This document shows positions 11,528 to 22,878 of a stretch of DNA of 64,000 bases, piece by piece. The number at the start of each line of letters is the position of its first letter. The stretch's first letter is position 1. Origin of the DNA: Eukaryota sp. TZLM1-RC. Lineage: Eukaryota > Metamonada: BaSk clade. The position numbers and the translations under genes were made by a program. The DNA is taken from the NCBI GenBank assembly GCA_040285825.1, contig JAUPSS010000011.1, forward strand, positions 755,658 through 819,657. Reading direction: 5' to 3'. A model generated the notes under the pieces. That model did no database searches. It was not told the origin of the DNA and saw only the letters and a program-made list of their open reading frames with translations.

Positions 11528-13705
11528 AGTAAATCGTATCAAAAACGATACTCTTACACTTACAGCAATGGTTATATTAGTTTGCAACATTCAATTGTAT
11601 ACTTTTTGATTTTTTACTATTTTTACAATTTAATGTTTAAAAATTAATAACTCAATTAATTCAAATATATACAAAATCAATTGAAAATGTAATCATGAGT
11701 TTGTTCTGATCAAGTAACACATAGCCAACACTACTCAGACACAATTTCACACAAAGTTTGATCACAAGTTGATCACATCTAGTACATAAGGACTACATGC
11801 AACTCACCTAATCATACCAATGACCATTCAACCAATCATACCAATGACTACTCAAATGACCATAGCACGGACTTTAACACCACAATTGTTATAATAATTG
11901 TCCCAAAATGGACTTTAAATATTTGACCAATGATTGTAATAAACAACCATTGGTCAATATACGAAACTAGGAACTTCATATGAGCCTCAGTAAATCGTAT
12001 CAAAAACGATACTCTTACACTAACAGCAATGGTTATATTAGTTTGCAACATTCAATTGTATACTTTTTGATTTTTTACTATTTTTACAATTTAATGTTAA
12101 AAAATTTAATGTTTAAATAACTCAATTAATTCAAATATATACAAAATCAATTGAAAATGTAATCATGAGTTTGTTCTGATCAAGTAACACATAGCCAACA
12201 TTACTCACACACAATTTCACACAAAGTTTGATCACAAGTTGATCACATCTAGTACATAAGGACTACATGCAACTCACCTAATCATACCAATGACCATTCA
12301 ACCAATCATGCCAATGACTACTCAAATGACCATAGCACGGACTTTAACACCACAATTGTTATAATAATTGTCCCAAAATGGACTTTAAATATTTGACCAA
12401 TGATTGTAATAAACAACCATTGGTCAATATACGAAACTAGGAACTTCATATGAGCCTCAGTAAATCGTATCAAAAACGATACTCTTACACTTACAGCAAT
12501 GGTTATATTAGTTTGCAACATTCAATTGTATACTTTTTGATTTTTTACTATTTTTACAATTTAATGTTTAAAAATTAATAACTCAATTAATTCAAATATA
12601 TACAAAATCAATTGAAAATGTAATCATGAGTTTGTTCTGATCAAGTAACACATAGCCAACACTACTCACACACAATTTCACACAAAGTTTGATCACAAGT
12701 TGATCACATCTTGTACATAAGGACTACATGCAACTCATCTAATCATACCAATGACCATTCAACCAATCATACCAATGACTACTCAAATGACCATAGCACG
12801 GACTTTAACACCACAATTGTTATAATAATTGTCCCAAAATGGACTTTAAATATTTGACCAACGATTGTAATAAACAACCATTGGTCAATATACGAAACCA
12901 GGAACTTCATATGAGCCTCAGTAAATCGTATCAAAAACGATACTCTTACACTTACAGCAATGGTTATATTAGTTTGCGACATTCAATTGTATACTTTTTG
13001 ATTTTTTACTATTTTTACAATTTAATGTTTAAAAATTAATAACTCAATTAATTCAAATATATACAAAATCAATTGAAAATGTAATCATGAGTTTGTTCTG
13101 ATCAAGTAACACATAGCCAACATTACTCACACACAATTTCACACAAAGTTTGATCACAAGTTGATCACATCTAGTACATAAGGACTACATGCAACTCACC
13201 TAATCATACCAATGACCATTCAACCAATCATACCAATGACTACTCAAATGACCATAGCACGGACTTTAACACCACAATTGTTATAATAATTGTCCCAAAA
13301 TGGACTTTAAATATATGACCAACGATTGTAATAAACAACCATTGGTCAATATACGAAACTAGGAACTTCATATGAGCCTCAGTAAATCGTATCAAAAACG
13401 ATACTCTTACACTTACAGCAATGGTTATATTAGTTTGCAACATTCAATTGTATACTTTTTGATTTTTTACTATTTTTACAATTTAATGTTTAAAAATTAA
13501 TAACTCAATTAATTCAAAAATATACAAAATCAATTGAAAATGTAATCATGAGTTTGTTCTGATCAAGTAACACATAGCCAACATTACTCACACACAATTT
13601 CACACAAAGTTTGATCACAAGTTGATCACATCTAGTACATAAGGACTACATGCAACTCACCTAATCATACCAATGACCATTCAACCAATCATACCAATGA
13701 CTACT
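11528..13705. repeat. 461-bp satellite array, block 5 (standard monomers)
   Basis: Landmarks are at 11848, 12318, 12779 and 13240. Up to about 12990 the monomers match 2738-4190 variant for variant, with a 9-bp expansion near 12095. After that the match to block 2 is lost. A short A-run/AGGACTA insertion near 13707 marks the change to the diverged monomer type that follows. Confidence 0.96.
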
Positions 13706-16700
13706 CAAAAAAAAGGACTACCATAGCACGGACTTTAACACCACAATTGTTATATTAATTGTCCCAAAATGGACTTTAAAGATTTGACCAATGATTGTAA
13801 TAAACAACCATTGGTCAATATACGAAACTAGGAACTTCATATGAGCCTCAGTAAATCGTATCAAAAACGATACTCTTACACTTACAGCAATTGTTTTATT
13901 AGTTTACAACATTCAATTGTATACTTTTTGATTTTTTACTTTTTTTACAATTTAATGTTTAAAAATTAATAAACTCAATTAATTCAAATATATACAAAAT
14001 CAATTGAAAATGTAATCATGAGTTTGTACTGATCAAGTAACACATAGCCAACATTACTCACACACAATTTCACACAAAGTTTGATCACAAGTTGATCACA
14101 TCTAGTACATAAAGACTACATGCAACTCATCCAATCATACCAATGACCATTCAACCAATCATACCAATGACTACTCAAATGACCATAGCACGGACGTTAA
14201 CACCACAATTGTTATAATAATTGTCCCAAAATGGACTTTAAAGATTTGACCAACGATTGTAATAAACAACCATTGGTCAATATACGAAACTAGGAACTTC
14301 ATATGAGCCTCAGTAAATCGTATCAAAAACGATACTCTTACACTTACAGCAATTGTTTTATTAGTTTACAACATTCAATTGTATACTTTTTGATTTTTTA
14401 TTTTTTTTACAATTTAACGTTTAAAAATTAATAAACTCAAGTTCAAATATATACAAAATCAATTGAAAATGTAATCACGATTTTGTACTGATCAAGTAAC
14501 ACATAGCCAACATTACTCACACACATTTTCACACAAATTTTGATCACAAGTTGATCACATCTAGTACATAAGGACTACATGCAACTCACCTAATCATACC
14601 AATGACCATTCAACCAATCATACCAATGACTACTCAAATGACCATAGCACGGACGTTAACACCACAATTGTTATAATAATTGTCCCAAAATGGACTTTAA
14701 AGATTTGACCAACGATTGTAATAAACAACCATTGGTCAATATACGAAACTAGGAACTTCATATGAGCCTCAGTAAATCGTATCAAAAACGATACTCTTAC
14801 ACTTACAGCAATTGTTTTATTAGTTTACAACATTCAATTGTATACTTTTTGATTTTTATTTTTTTACAATTTAACGTTTAAAAATTAATAAACTCAAGTT
14901 CAAATATATACAAAATCAATTGAAAATGTAATCACGATTTTGTACTGATCAAGTAACACATAGCCAACATTACTCACACACATTTTCACACAAAGTTTGA
15001 TCACAAGTTGATCACATCTAGTACATAAGGACTACATGCAACTCACCTAATCATACCAATGACCATTCAACCAATCATTCCAATGACTACTCAAATGACC
15101 ATAGCACAGATTTTAACACCACAATTGTTATAATAATTGTCCCAAAATGGACTTTAAAGATTTGACCAACGATTGTAATAAACAACCATTGGTCAATATA
15201 CGAAACTAGGAACTTCATATGAGCCTCAGTAAATCGTATCAAAAACGATACTCTTACACTTACAGCAATTGTTTTATTAGTTTACAACATTCAATTGTAT
15301 ACTTTTGATTTTTTACTTTTTTACAATTTAACGTTTAAAAATTAATAAACTCAAGTTCAAATATATACAAAATCAATTGAAAATGTAATCACGATTTTGT
15401 ACTGATCAAGTAACACATAGCCAACATTACTCACACACAATTTCACACAAAGTTTGATCACAAGTTGATCACATCTAGTACATAAAGACTACATGCAACT
15501 CATCTAATCATACCAATGACCATTCAACCAATCATACCAATGACTACTCAAATGACCATAGCACGGACGTTAACACCACAATTGTTATAATAATTGTCCC
15601 AAAATGGACTTTAAAGATTTGACCAACGATTGTAATAAACAACCATTGGTCAATATACGAAACTAGGAACTTCATATGAGCCTCAGTAAATCGTATCAAA
15701 ACGATACTCTTACACTTACAGCAATTGTTTTATTAGTTTACAACATTCAATTGTATACTTTTGATTTTTATTTTTTTACAATTTAACGTTTAAAAATTAA
15801 TAAACTCAAGTTCAAATATATACAAAATCAATTGAAAATGTAATCACGATTTTGTACTGATCAAGTAACACATAGCCAACATTACTCACACATTTTCACA
15901 CAAATTTTGATCACAAGTTGATCACATCTAGTACATAAGGACTACATGCAACTCACCTAATCATACCAATGACCATTCAACCAATCATACCAATGACTAC
16001 TCAAATGACCATAGCACGGACGTTAACACCACAATTGTTATAATAATTGTCCCAAAATGGACTTTAAAGATTTGACCAACGATTGTAATAAACAACCATT
16101 GGTCAATATACGAAACTAGGAACTTCATATGAGCCTCAGTAAATCGTATCAAAAACGATACTCTTACACTTACAGCAATTGTTTTATTAGTTTACAACAT
16201 TCAATTGTATACTTTTTGATTTTTTATTTTTTTTACAATTTAACGTTTAAAAATTAATAAACTCAAGTTCAAATATATACAAAATCAATTGAAAATGTAA
16301 TCACGATTTTGTACTGATCAAGTAACACATAGCCAACATTACTCACACACATTTTCACACAAAGTTTGATCACAAGTTGATCACATCTAGTACATAAGGA
16401 CTACATGCAACTCACCTAATCATACCAATGACCATTCAACCAATCATTCCAATGACTACTCAAATGACCATAGCACAGATTTTAACACCACAATTGTTAT
16501 AATAATTGTCCCAAAATGGACTTTAAAGATTTGTCCAACGATTGTAATAAACAACCATTGGTCAATATACGAAACTAGGAACTTCATATGAGCCTCAGTA
16601 AATCGTATCAAAAACGATACTCTTACACTTACAGCAATAATTTTATTGGTTTGCGACATTCAATTGTATACTTTTTGATTTTTTACTTTTTTTACAATTT

Positions 16701-18164
16701 AATGTTTAAAAATTAATAAACTCAATTAATTCAAATATATACAAAATCAATTGAAAATGTAATCATGAGTTTGTACTGATCAAGTAACACATAGCCAACA
16801 CTACTCACACACAATTTCACACAAAGTTTGATCACAAGTTGATCACATCTAGTACATAAGGACTACATGCAACTCATCTAATCATACCAATGACCATTCA
16901 ACCAATCATACCAATGACTACTCAAATGACCATAGCACGGACGTTAACACCACAATTGTTATAATAATTGTCCCAAAATGGACTTTAAAGATTTGACCAA
17001 CGATTGTAATAAACAACCATTGGTCAATATACGAAACTAGGAACTTCATATGAGCCTCAGTAAATCGTATCAAAAACGATACTCTTACACTTACAGCAAT
17101 TGTTTTATTAGTTTACAACATTCAATTGTATACTTTTTGATTTTTTATTTTTTTTACAATTTAATGTTTAAAAATTAATAAACTCAAGTTCAAATATATA
17201 CAAAATCAATTGAAAATGTAATCACGAGTTTGTACTGATCAAGTAACACATAGCCAACATTACTCACACACATTTTCACACAAAGTTTGATCACAAGTTG
17301 ATCACATCTAGTACATAAGGACTACATGCAACTCACCTAATCATACCAATGACCATTCAACCAATCATACCAATGACTACTCAAATGACCATAGCACAGA
17401 TTTTAACACCACAATTGTTATAATAATTGTCCCAAAATGGACTTTAAAGATTTGACCAACGATTGTAATAAACAACCATTGGTCAATATACGAAACTAGG
17501 AACTTCATATGAGCCTCAGTAAATCGTATCAAAAATGATACTCTTACACTTACAGCAATAATTTTATTGGTTTGCGACATTCAATTGTATACTTTTTGAT
17601 TTTTTACTATTTTTACAATTTAATGTTTAAAAATTAATAAACTCAATTAATTCATATAATATACAAAATCAATTGAAAATGTAATCATGAGTTTGTACTG
17701 ATCAAGTAACACATAGCCAACATTACTCACACACAATTTCACACAAAGTTTGATCACAAGTTGATCACATCTAGTACATAAGGACTACATGCAACTCACC
17801 TAATCATACCAATGACCATTCAACCAATCATACCAATGACTACTCAAATGACCATAGCACAGATTTTAACACCACAATTGTTATAATAATTGTCCCAAAA
17901 TGGACTTTAAAGATTTGACCAACGATTGTAATAAACAACCATTGGTCAATATACGAAACTAGGAACTTCATATGAGCCTCAGTAAATCGTATCAAAAACG
18001 ATACTCTTACACTTACAGCAATAATTTTATTGGTTTGCGACATTCAATTGTATACTTTTTGATTTTTTACTATTTTTACAATTTAATGTTTAAAAATTAA
18101 TAAACTCAATTAATTCATATAATATACAAAATCAATTGAAAATGTAATCATGAGTTTGTATTGA
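13706..18164. repeat. 461-bp satellite array, variant block with a 3-monomer higher-order repeat
   Basis: About ten monomers have a distinct sequence type: CACGATTTTGTACTG instead of CATGAGTTTGTTCTG, a short deletion giving CTCAAGTTCAAATAT, and CGGACGTTAAC or CAGATTTTAAC at the landmark. The landmark variants run in the order cggacg, cggacg, cagatt at 14165, 14625, 15085 and again at 15547, 15998, 16456. This is a 3-unit higher-order repeat of about 1.37 kb. The second unit of each triplet also shares ACAAATTTTGATCAC. The block ends in AGTTTGTATTGA (18153-18164), the left target-site duplication of the LINE dimer. Confidence 0.95.
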
Positions 18165-18345
18165 AAATCGTATTTATTGAATTTGCACACTTGATTAAAT
18201 TAAATCATAACTAATGGGACGACTATCATTAAACCAAGATTTCCTCTACAAATTCTTGATTTGCTTGCTGTCTAGCTAAAGCTTCTCTAATTCGATTGAA
18301 AAAGCGCGGTAATCTATTAATAATGGCAAATTGAATCCGTGAACG

Positions 18346-19754
18346 TCATAAAAAAATATCAAATCTTTTCATTGTTTTTTCTTTCACCATTTTTTGGAAG
18401 TCATCCAAAAAAGTTTCTGCTTCAACTAATAATCTTCCATTTATCGAAAATGGGAAAGCAATAAAAACCAGCTGTGTATTTCTATCGACATTTGCATCTT
18501 CAATTTCTTTATCATATTTTCTATGTTTTTCTTTTGCTTTAAAATCCAGAGCAGCCACAGAATTAAGTTTTCTTCTGTGAACCAGAGTATCGTTTGCAAC
18601 ATTACATGAGACAAAGTCAACAATAGCTTCAGAATTATCAATCCAATCACAGTATACATCACCTCTATCATCAGAACCAAAATTATTCAGAGAAAGTGTT
18701 TCCTTCAGCAGGGGCTTTTTGATACACGATATCCTTGCAGTTTGTGCCATATTGAAAACAGTGTCTCTAACAGCATCATGTAATGAAGAACGATAAGTTA
18801 TCAATTTAGAGCAATTTAGAGCATGGCGCAAAGTGAGTTGAGGTGAATTCGAACAAATACATTTTTCTGTTGATAATAATTGGTTAATGGGGATGTTCAA
18901 ATATAATCTCATTTTTGTTACAAATGCTTCATTAGTGGCACACAATCCAAATCTTCGTGGTACAATGGTTACAAAAAGTGAAGAATCTGACGCCTTGTTT
19001 TCACAAACACCCTTTTCCAATAACAATGAGTGAAGATCTTGATTTAAAACAGCCGAGCTGCAAATATTATTATAAAGATCTTTTTCATACATTCCAGTCA
19101 ATCTTTTCTGTAATGTTCGAAGAGTGTACTTCAAATTTAAAACATTTTTTCTGGAATATTGCCATTGAATGATTGGGGAAAACATCGACCCCATTTTTCT
19201 ACATCAATTCTTGAAATTTCTTCATTTAATGCAAAAACAGTGGAACTTTGCGTTGTCATCAATAAATCTTCCCAATCTGCAAATCTTTCGGAAAACTCAA
19301 AGATTGCATTTCTGCATCCACCAACAAAAGCACACGAGGTAAGAATAGAAGCCTTCGTCCACCCTAAACCACCATAATGTGGACTAAGGTAAGCATGATC
19401 TGGAATTTGAAACATTTTACATCCCAGTAATTGAGACAGAACTTTTGCACGTAACTCATTAAACTTTTGAGCCAAAGGCCTAGTGACGAGAGGATTTGTA
19501 GATCGAAATATATGATTAAAATTGGAACTAAAACACAGTCTTATAATGGTAAATTTGATATGTCTCTGTATATCTAAAGTCATCATTCGGTCAATTTTTT
19601 CGAAAATTGAGTTTAACTTTTCAAACAATTCTTTGGTAATTTCATCATTATTTTCTAAAAACGAACCCAAATGACGAATTGCATCAATTGAATATAATTT
19701 GGCTTGAATTTCAATACCATCAACTATTGTAGAAACTGGAGAATTCGATAACAA
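18346..19754 (-). pseudogene. LINE A2 protein fragment, copy 1 of the dimer
   Basis: Frame 19754-19137 covers the RT thumb (RHLGSFLENND, RHIKFTIIRLCFSSNF, HYGGLGWTKAS). Frame 19194-18346 continues it after a one-base shift near 19160. The second frame carries the C-terminal finger CICSNSPQLTLRHALNC, then LHDAVRDTVF and DDRGDVYCDWIDNSEAIVDF, the endonuclease-like RGD...D motif, and KHRKYDKEI with the expected lysines. No RT palm motifs remain, so the copy is non-functional. Confidence 0.85.
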
Positions 19755-19872
19755 AACACATTTCAGTAAATTAAGTCGGAGGCCAATTTTGGTAAATAAT
19801 TCTTTAAAACATTTAATTTATTGAATTTGCACACTTGATTAAATTAAATCATAACTAATGGGACGACTATCA

Positions 19873-20739
19873 TTAAACCAAGATTTCCTCTACAAAATCT
19901 TGATTTGCTTGCTGTCTAGCTAAAGCTTCTCTAATTCGATTGAAAAACCTCGGTAATCTATTAATAATGGCAAATTGAATCCGTGAACGCCATAAAAAAA
20001 TATCAAATCTTTTCATTGTTTTTTCTTTCACCATTTTTTGGAAGTCATCCAAAAAAGTTTCTGCTTCAACTGATAATCTTCCATTTATCGAAAATGGGAA
20101 AGCAATAAAAACCAGCTGTGTATTTCTATCGATATTTGCATCTTCAATTTCTTTATCATATTTTCTATGTTTTTCTTTTGCTTTAAAATCCAGAGCAGCC
20201 ACAGGATTAAGTTTTCTTCTGTGAACCAAAGTATCGTTTGCAACATTACATGAGACAAAGTCAACAATAGCTTCAGAATTATCAATCCAATCACAGTATA
20301 CATCACCTCTATCATCAGAACCAAAATTATTCAGAGAAAGTGTTTCTTTCAGCAGGGGCTCTTTGATACACGATATCCTTGCAGTTTGTGCCATATTGAA
20401 AACAGTGTCTCTAACAGCATCATGTAATGAAGAACGATAAGTTATCAATTTAGAGCAATTTAGAGCATGGCGCAAAGTGAGTTGAGGTGAATTCGAACAA
20501 ATACATTTTTCTTTTGATAATAATTGGTTAATGGGGATGTTCAAATATAATCTCATTTTTGTTACAAATGCTTCATTAGTAGCACACAATCCAAATCTTC
20601 GTGGTACAATGGTTACAAAAAGTGAAGAATCTGACACCTTGTTTTCACAAACACCCTTTTCCAATAACAATGAGTGAAGATCTTGATTTAAAACAGCCGA
20701 GCTGCAAATATTATTAAAACATACAGTTGCTTTTTTCAC
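19873..20739 (-). pseudogene. LINE A2 protein fragment, copy 2 of the dimer (internal deletion)
   Basis: A 288-codon open frame begins with a few residues of the RT region after motif C (KKATVCF) and jumps to the pre-finger region (NNICSSAVLNQDLHS). It then keeps the finger, HDAVRDTVF, DRGDVYCDWID and the C-terminus LARQQANQDFVEEI. The missing part (KELFTKIG onward) is exactly what copy 1 starts with, so the break in copy 2 and the 5' end of copy 1 fall at the same TGTTTTAA-like sequence. Confidence 0.82.
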
Positions 20740-20756
20740 AATATTTAAATAACCAA

Positions 20757-20997
20757 AAGTTTGTATTGACCAAGTAACACATAGTCAACATTATTCACAC
20801 AAAGTTTGATCACAAGTTGATCACATCTAGTACATAAAGACTACATGCAACTCACCTAATCATAGCACTGACCATTCAACCAATCATACCAATGACTACT
20901 CAAATGACCATAGCACGGACTTTAACACCACAATTGTTATAACAATTGTCCCAAAATGGACTGTAAAGATTTGACCAATGATTGTAATAAACAACCT
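20757..20997. repeat. Last partial 461-bp satellite monomer
   Basis: About half a monomer follows the LINE dimer, from AGTTTGTATTGACC to TAATAAACAACC. It shows more substitutions than the bulk of the array (TCATAGCACTGACC, TATAACAATTG), as expected at an array edge. Satellite similarity stops abruptly at 20997 in the middle of the 10-bp hairpin loop. Confidence 0.9.
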
Positions 20998-22051
20998 GAC
21001 AATGTTCAAAGATTCAAACGAGAAGGAATTATAATTTCTGAAGCTTGTGTTTAATTTATTCTGTCATTTGTTCAACAAAATCAAATGAATCTATTATTGA
21101 TTCGAAATAGAACCCATTTATTTAAGCTTTAGAAAAAAATTTATTGAGAACACTATCGGAATTGTTCACCAATTAAATGTTATTTGTCTTTGGAGCCACT
21201 TGCAACTAAAGTCCCTCTGCATTTGAGTTCCTGAACGAAAGGCCAAAAATCTTACTAGAGCCCTGGGCTCTGTTTTGCCAAAAGTACAGAAACAAAGCCA
21301 AATTTTGATTACTTCTATAAACGCCAAAAACTTGTCTGATTTTTGTTTTGATTGCTATAATGGAGTTTATCAGTATGACTTTTAGTAAAGTAGAGATGAA
21401 AAGAACATTGGCGAAGATGTAGATGAAGCAATTGATTCTAAAAATTATGTGTTTGGGTAGTTTTAATTGTAGATTGTTATGTTATGCAACCATAGATTAA
21501 TCAAATCTACTGAAGGAAAAATGGCATCATTGTAGTGAAATATGTAAACACTCAAAACGAAAACTTCAATACGTGTTGACCTGTGGATATGGGCTCAAAA
21601 ATAAATATTAATAAAAATGAAATAAATAAAAATATAAATAAAAATAAAAATTACCTAGACACTCTTAACACGTAATTTTGGAGATTACAGAGGATGGATG
21701 GGACTTACCCGATCTTAAAATACGTTATCCATATCAATTGGCATTTCAGGACCAATTATGCATATTCATCCATTATTCTCTATGATAATAAAATAAAATA
21801 ATAATTTTTTTCAGAAAAACAATTATTTACTACATCCATGATTTTAACAAAACAAAGCTTACAGTGAATTACTGCTTTCACATAATATGCACACAACACT
21901 GTCTCCCCTTAATTCGAAGAACTCTTCAATTGGGGATCTTTTGGGTTCAGGTGAGGTTGGGATATTGGTTGAAGCAAAGGATGATATTTCTCCATCACTG
22001 TAAAAAAATCAATTGTAGTCTAAGTCATAAAGGAAGTCACAACAAAATGAG
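20998..22051. other. Intergenic DNA between satellite edge and tRNA-Tyr
   Basis: This is AT-rich sequence with no open frame that looks like a gene and no recognisable repeat. An (AAATAAATA)-like low-complexity patch lies near 21601-21650. It is the first unique-looking DNA to the right of the array. Confidence 0.7.
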
Positions 22052-22135
22052 CGAGCCTTAGCTCAGTTGGTAGAGCATTCGACTGTAGAAGTTGTAGTTA
22101 TCGAAATGTCCTGGGTTCAATTCCCAGAGGCTCGA
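22052..22135 (+). tRNA. tRNA-Tyr (GTA) with a short intron
   Basis: The acceptor strands CGAGCCT (22052-22058) and AGGCTCG (22128-22134) pair fully. The D arm is GCTCAGTTGGTAGAGC. The anticodon stem is TTCGA...TCGAA with loop CTGTAGA, giving anticodon GTA. Between the stem strands are 18 nt instead of 7, so the intron is about 11 nt and lies next to the anticodon, as is usual for eukaryotic tRNA-Tyr. The T arm is CTGGG TTCAATT CCCAG. A TTTT run right after the gene (22136-22139) fits RNA polymerase III termination. Confidence 0.93.
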
Positions 22136-22322
22136 TTTTGAAATATAGTCTGACAATTTATGTTTCATCAGGAAAGGTCACAAAAATGTACCTAAGTTGT
22201 TTCTATTATAAGAAGTAATTTGAGTCACAAATGACACATTTATTGGAACTTCCGTCAAAAACAATACTACAGAATACTATTTATTTACACACTAAACACA
22301 AAAAAACAATGAAATCCACAAT

Positions 22323-22772
22323 CTAAACAGGAACTTGATAAATAGGTGGTGCAGAAGGATCATTCTGGTACATATGATCATTATAAGCATAACTCCTCGG
22401 TACTTCAGGAACGGCAGTGGGCACATTGGGTTGCGGCACATCAGCGAATAGACTAGTGGTCTCGTTGGGATCTAATGAATGTTGACGTGTACCGCTCAAC
22501 ATTCCACAGATCGGTATGGAAAACATAACAACAACAACGACAAAAGGCATGACACCAAAGGAGGAGTAGAATCCTCCGCTTATGAGAAAAAGAAGAAACA
22601 TGAAGAAAAATAAGCTAATCGTGATGATCACAACTGGTTTGTTTGGTTGTATGGGATGATTAAATGAGCTAGAGAAAGGTGTATTTGCTGTGATAACGGG
22701 TTGTGGACCATAGTTGGCAGCAACATTGTGATGAAGAGAGGGGCTGTAGGCTGATATGTGTATTGAGGTCAT
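22323..22772 (-). CDS. Small two-TM membrane protein with PSAP/PPxY tail
   Basis: This is a 149-residue protein from ATG 22772; the frame is open further upstream but has no ATG there. The first 45 residues are polar and rich in Ser/Pro/His. Two hydrophobic segments follow (about residues 47-65 and 74-91) with a short GGFYSSFG loop. The tail is proline-rich and ends in DPSAPPIYQVPV. That sequence overlaps a PSAP motif (TSG101/ESCRT-I binding in other eukaryotes) with a PPIY motif (PPxY, bound by Nedd4-type WW domains), which points to an endosomal or Golgi membrane protein that is ubiquitinated or sorted. I do not recognise a named family; LITAF-like proteins use similar motifs but lack this topology. 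It lies about 105 bp downstream of the Fanzor frame on the same strand. Confidence 0.75.
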   Translation of the reverse strand: MTSIHISAYSPSLHHNVAANYGPQPVITANTPFSSSFNHPIQPNKPVVIITISLFFFMFLLFLISGGFYSSFGVMPFVVVVVMFSIPICGMLSGTRQHSLDPNETTSLFADVPQPNVPTAVPEVPRSYAYNDHMYQNDPSAPPIYQVPV

Positions 22773-22878
22773 GTTACAGATGATGTCTATAACAATGAAA
22801 TAAGTGTCCTTTTTACACCTATGTAGAGGGACTGAGTTTTTGTAAAGTACAAGATTTTCTCCTTGATGCCTTGACTCT

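Larger units (their letters stand above)
18165..20756 (-). mobile_element. Tandem dimer of group-A LINE (A2), both minus strand
   Basis: Two 5'-truncated A2 copies lie head to tail. The first (18165-19811) runs from the RT region after motif C to the 3' end. The second (19812-20756) starts with the short RT piece KKATVCF, which is fused directly to NNICSSAV of the C-terminal half. The pair is flanked by one duplication, AGTTTGTATTGA (18153-18164 and ~20758-20769), so it occupies a single insertion site in a satellite monomer. Both copies end in the A2 tail that begins TATTTATTGAATTTGCACAC when read on the plus strand. Confidence 0.85.

Noticed and set aside
387-18043. Recurrent 67-codon minus-strand frame (TEAHMKFLVSYIDQWLF...) in most satellite monomers, as a conserved gene family
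   Set aside because: It recurs only because the monomer recurs. Many monomers at 13.7-16.4 kb have lost it, and differences between copies are ordinary monomer variants with no sign of protein-level constraint.
1-18164. CRISPR-like array
   Set aside because: The units are 461-bp head-to-tail copies with no short repeat/unique spacer alternation; this is a eukaryotic satellite.
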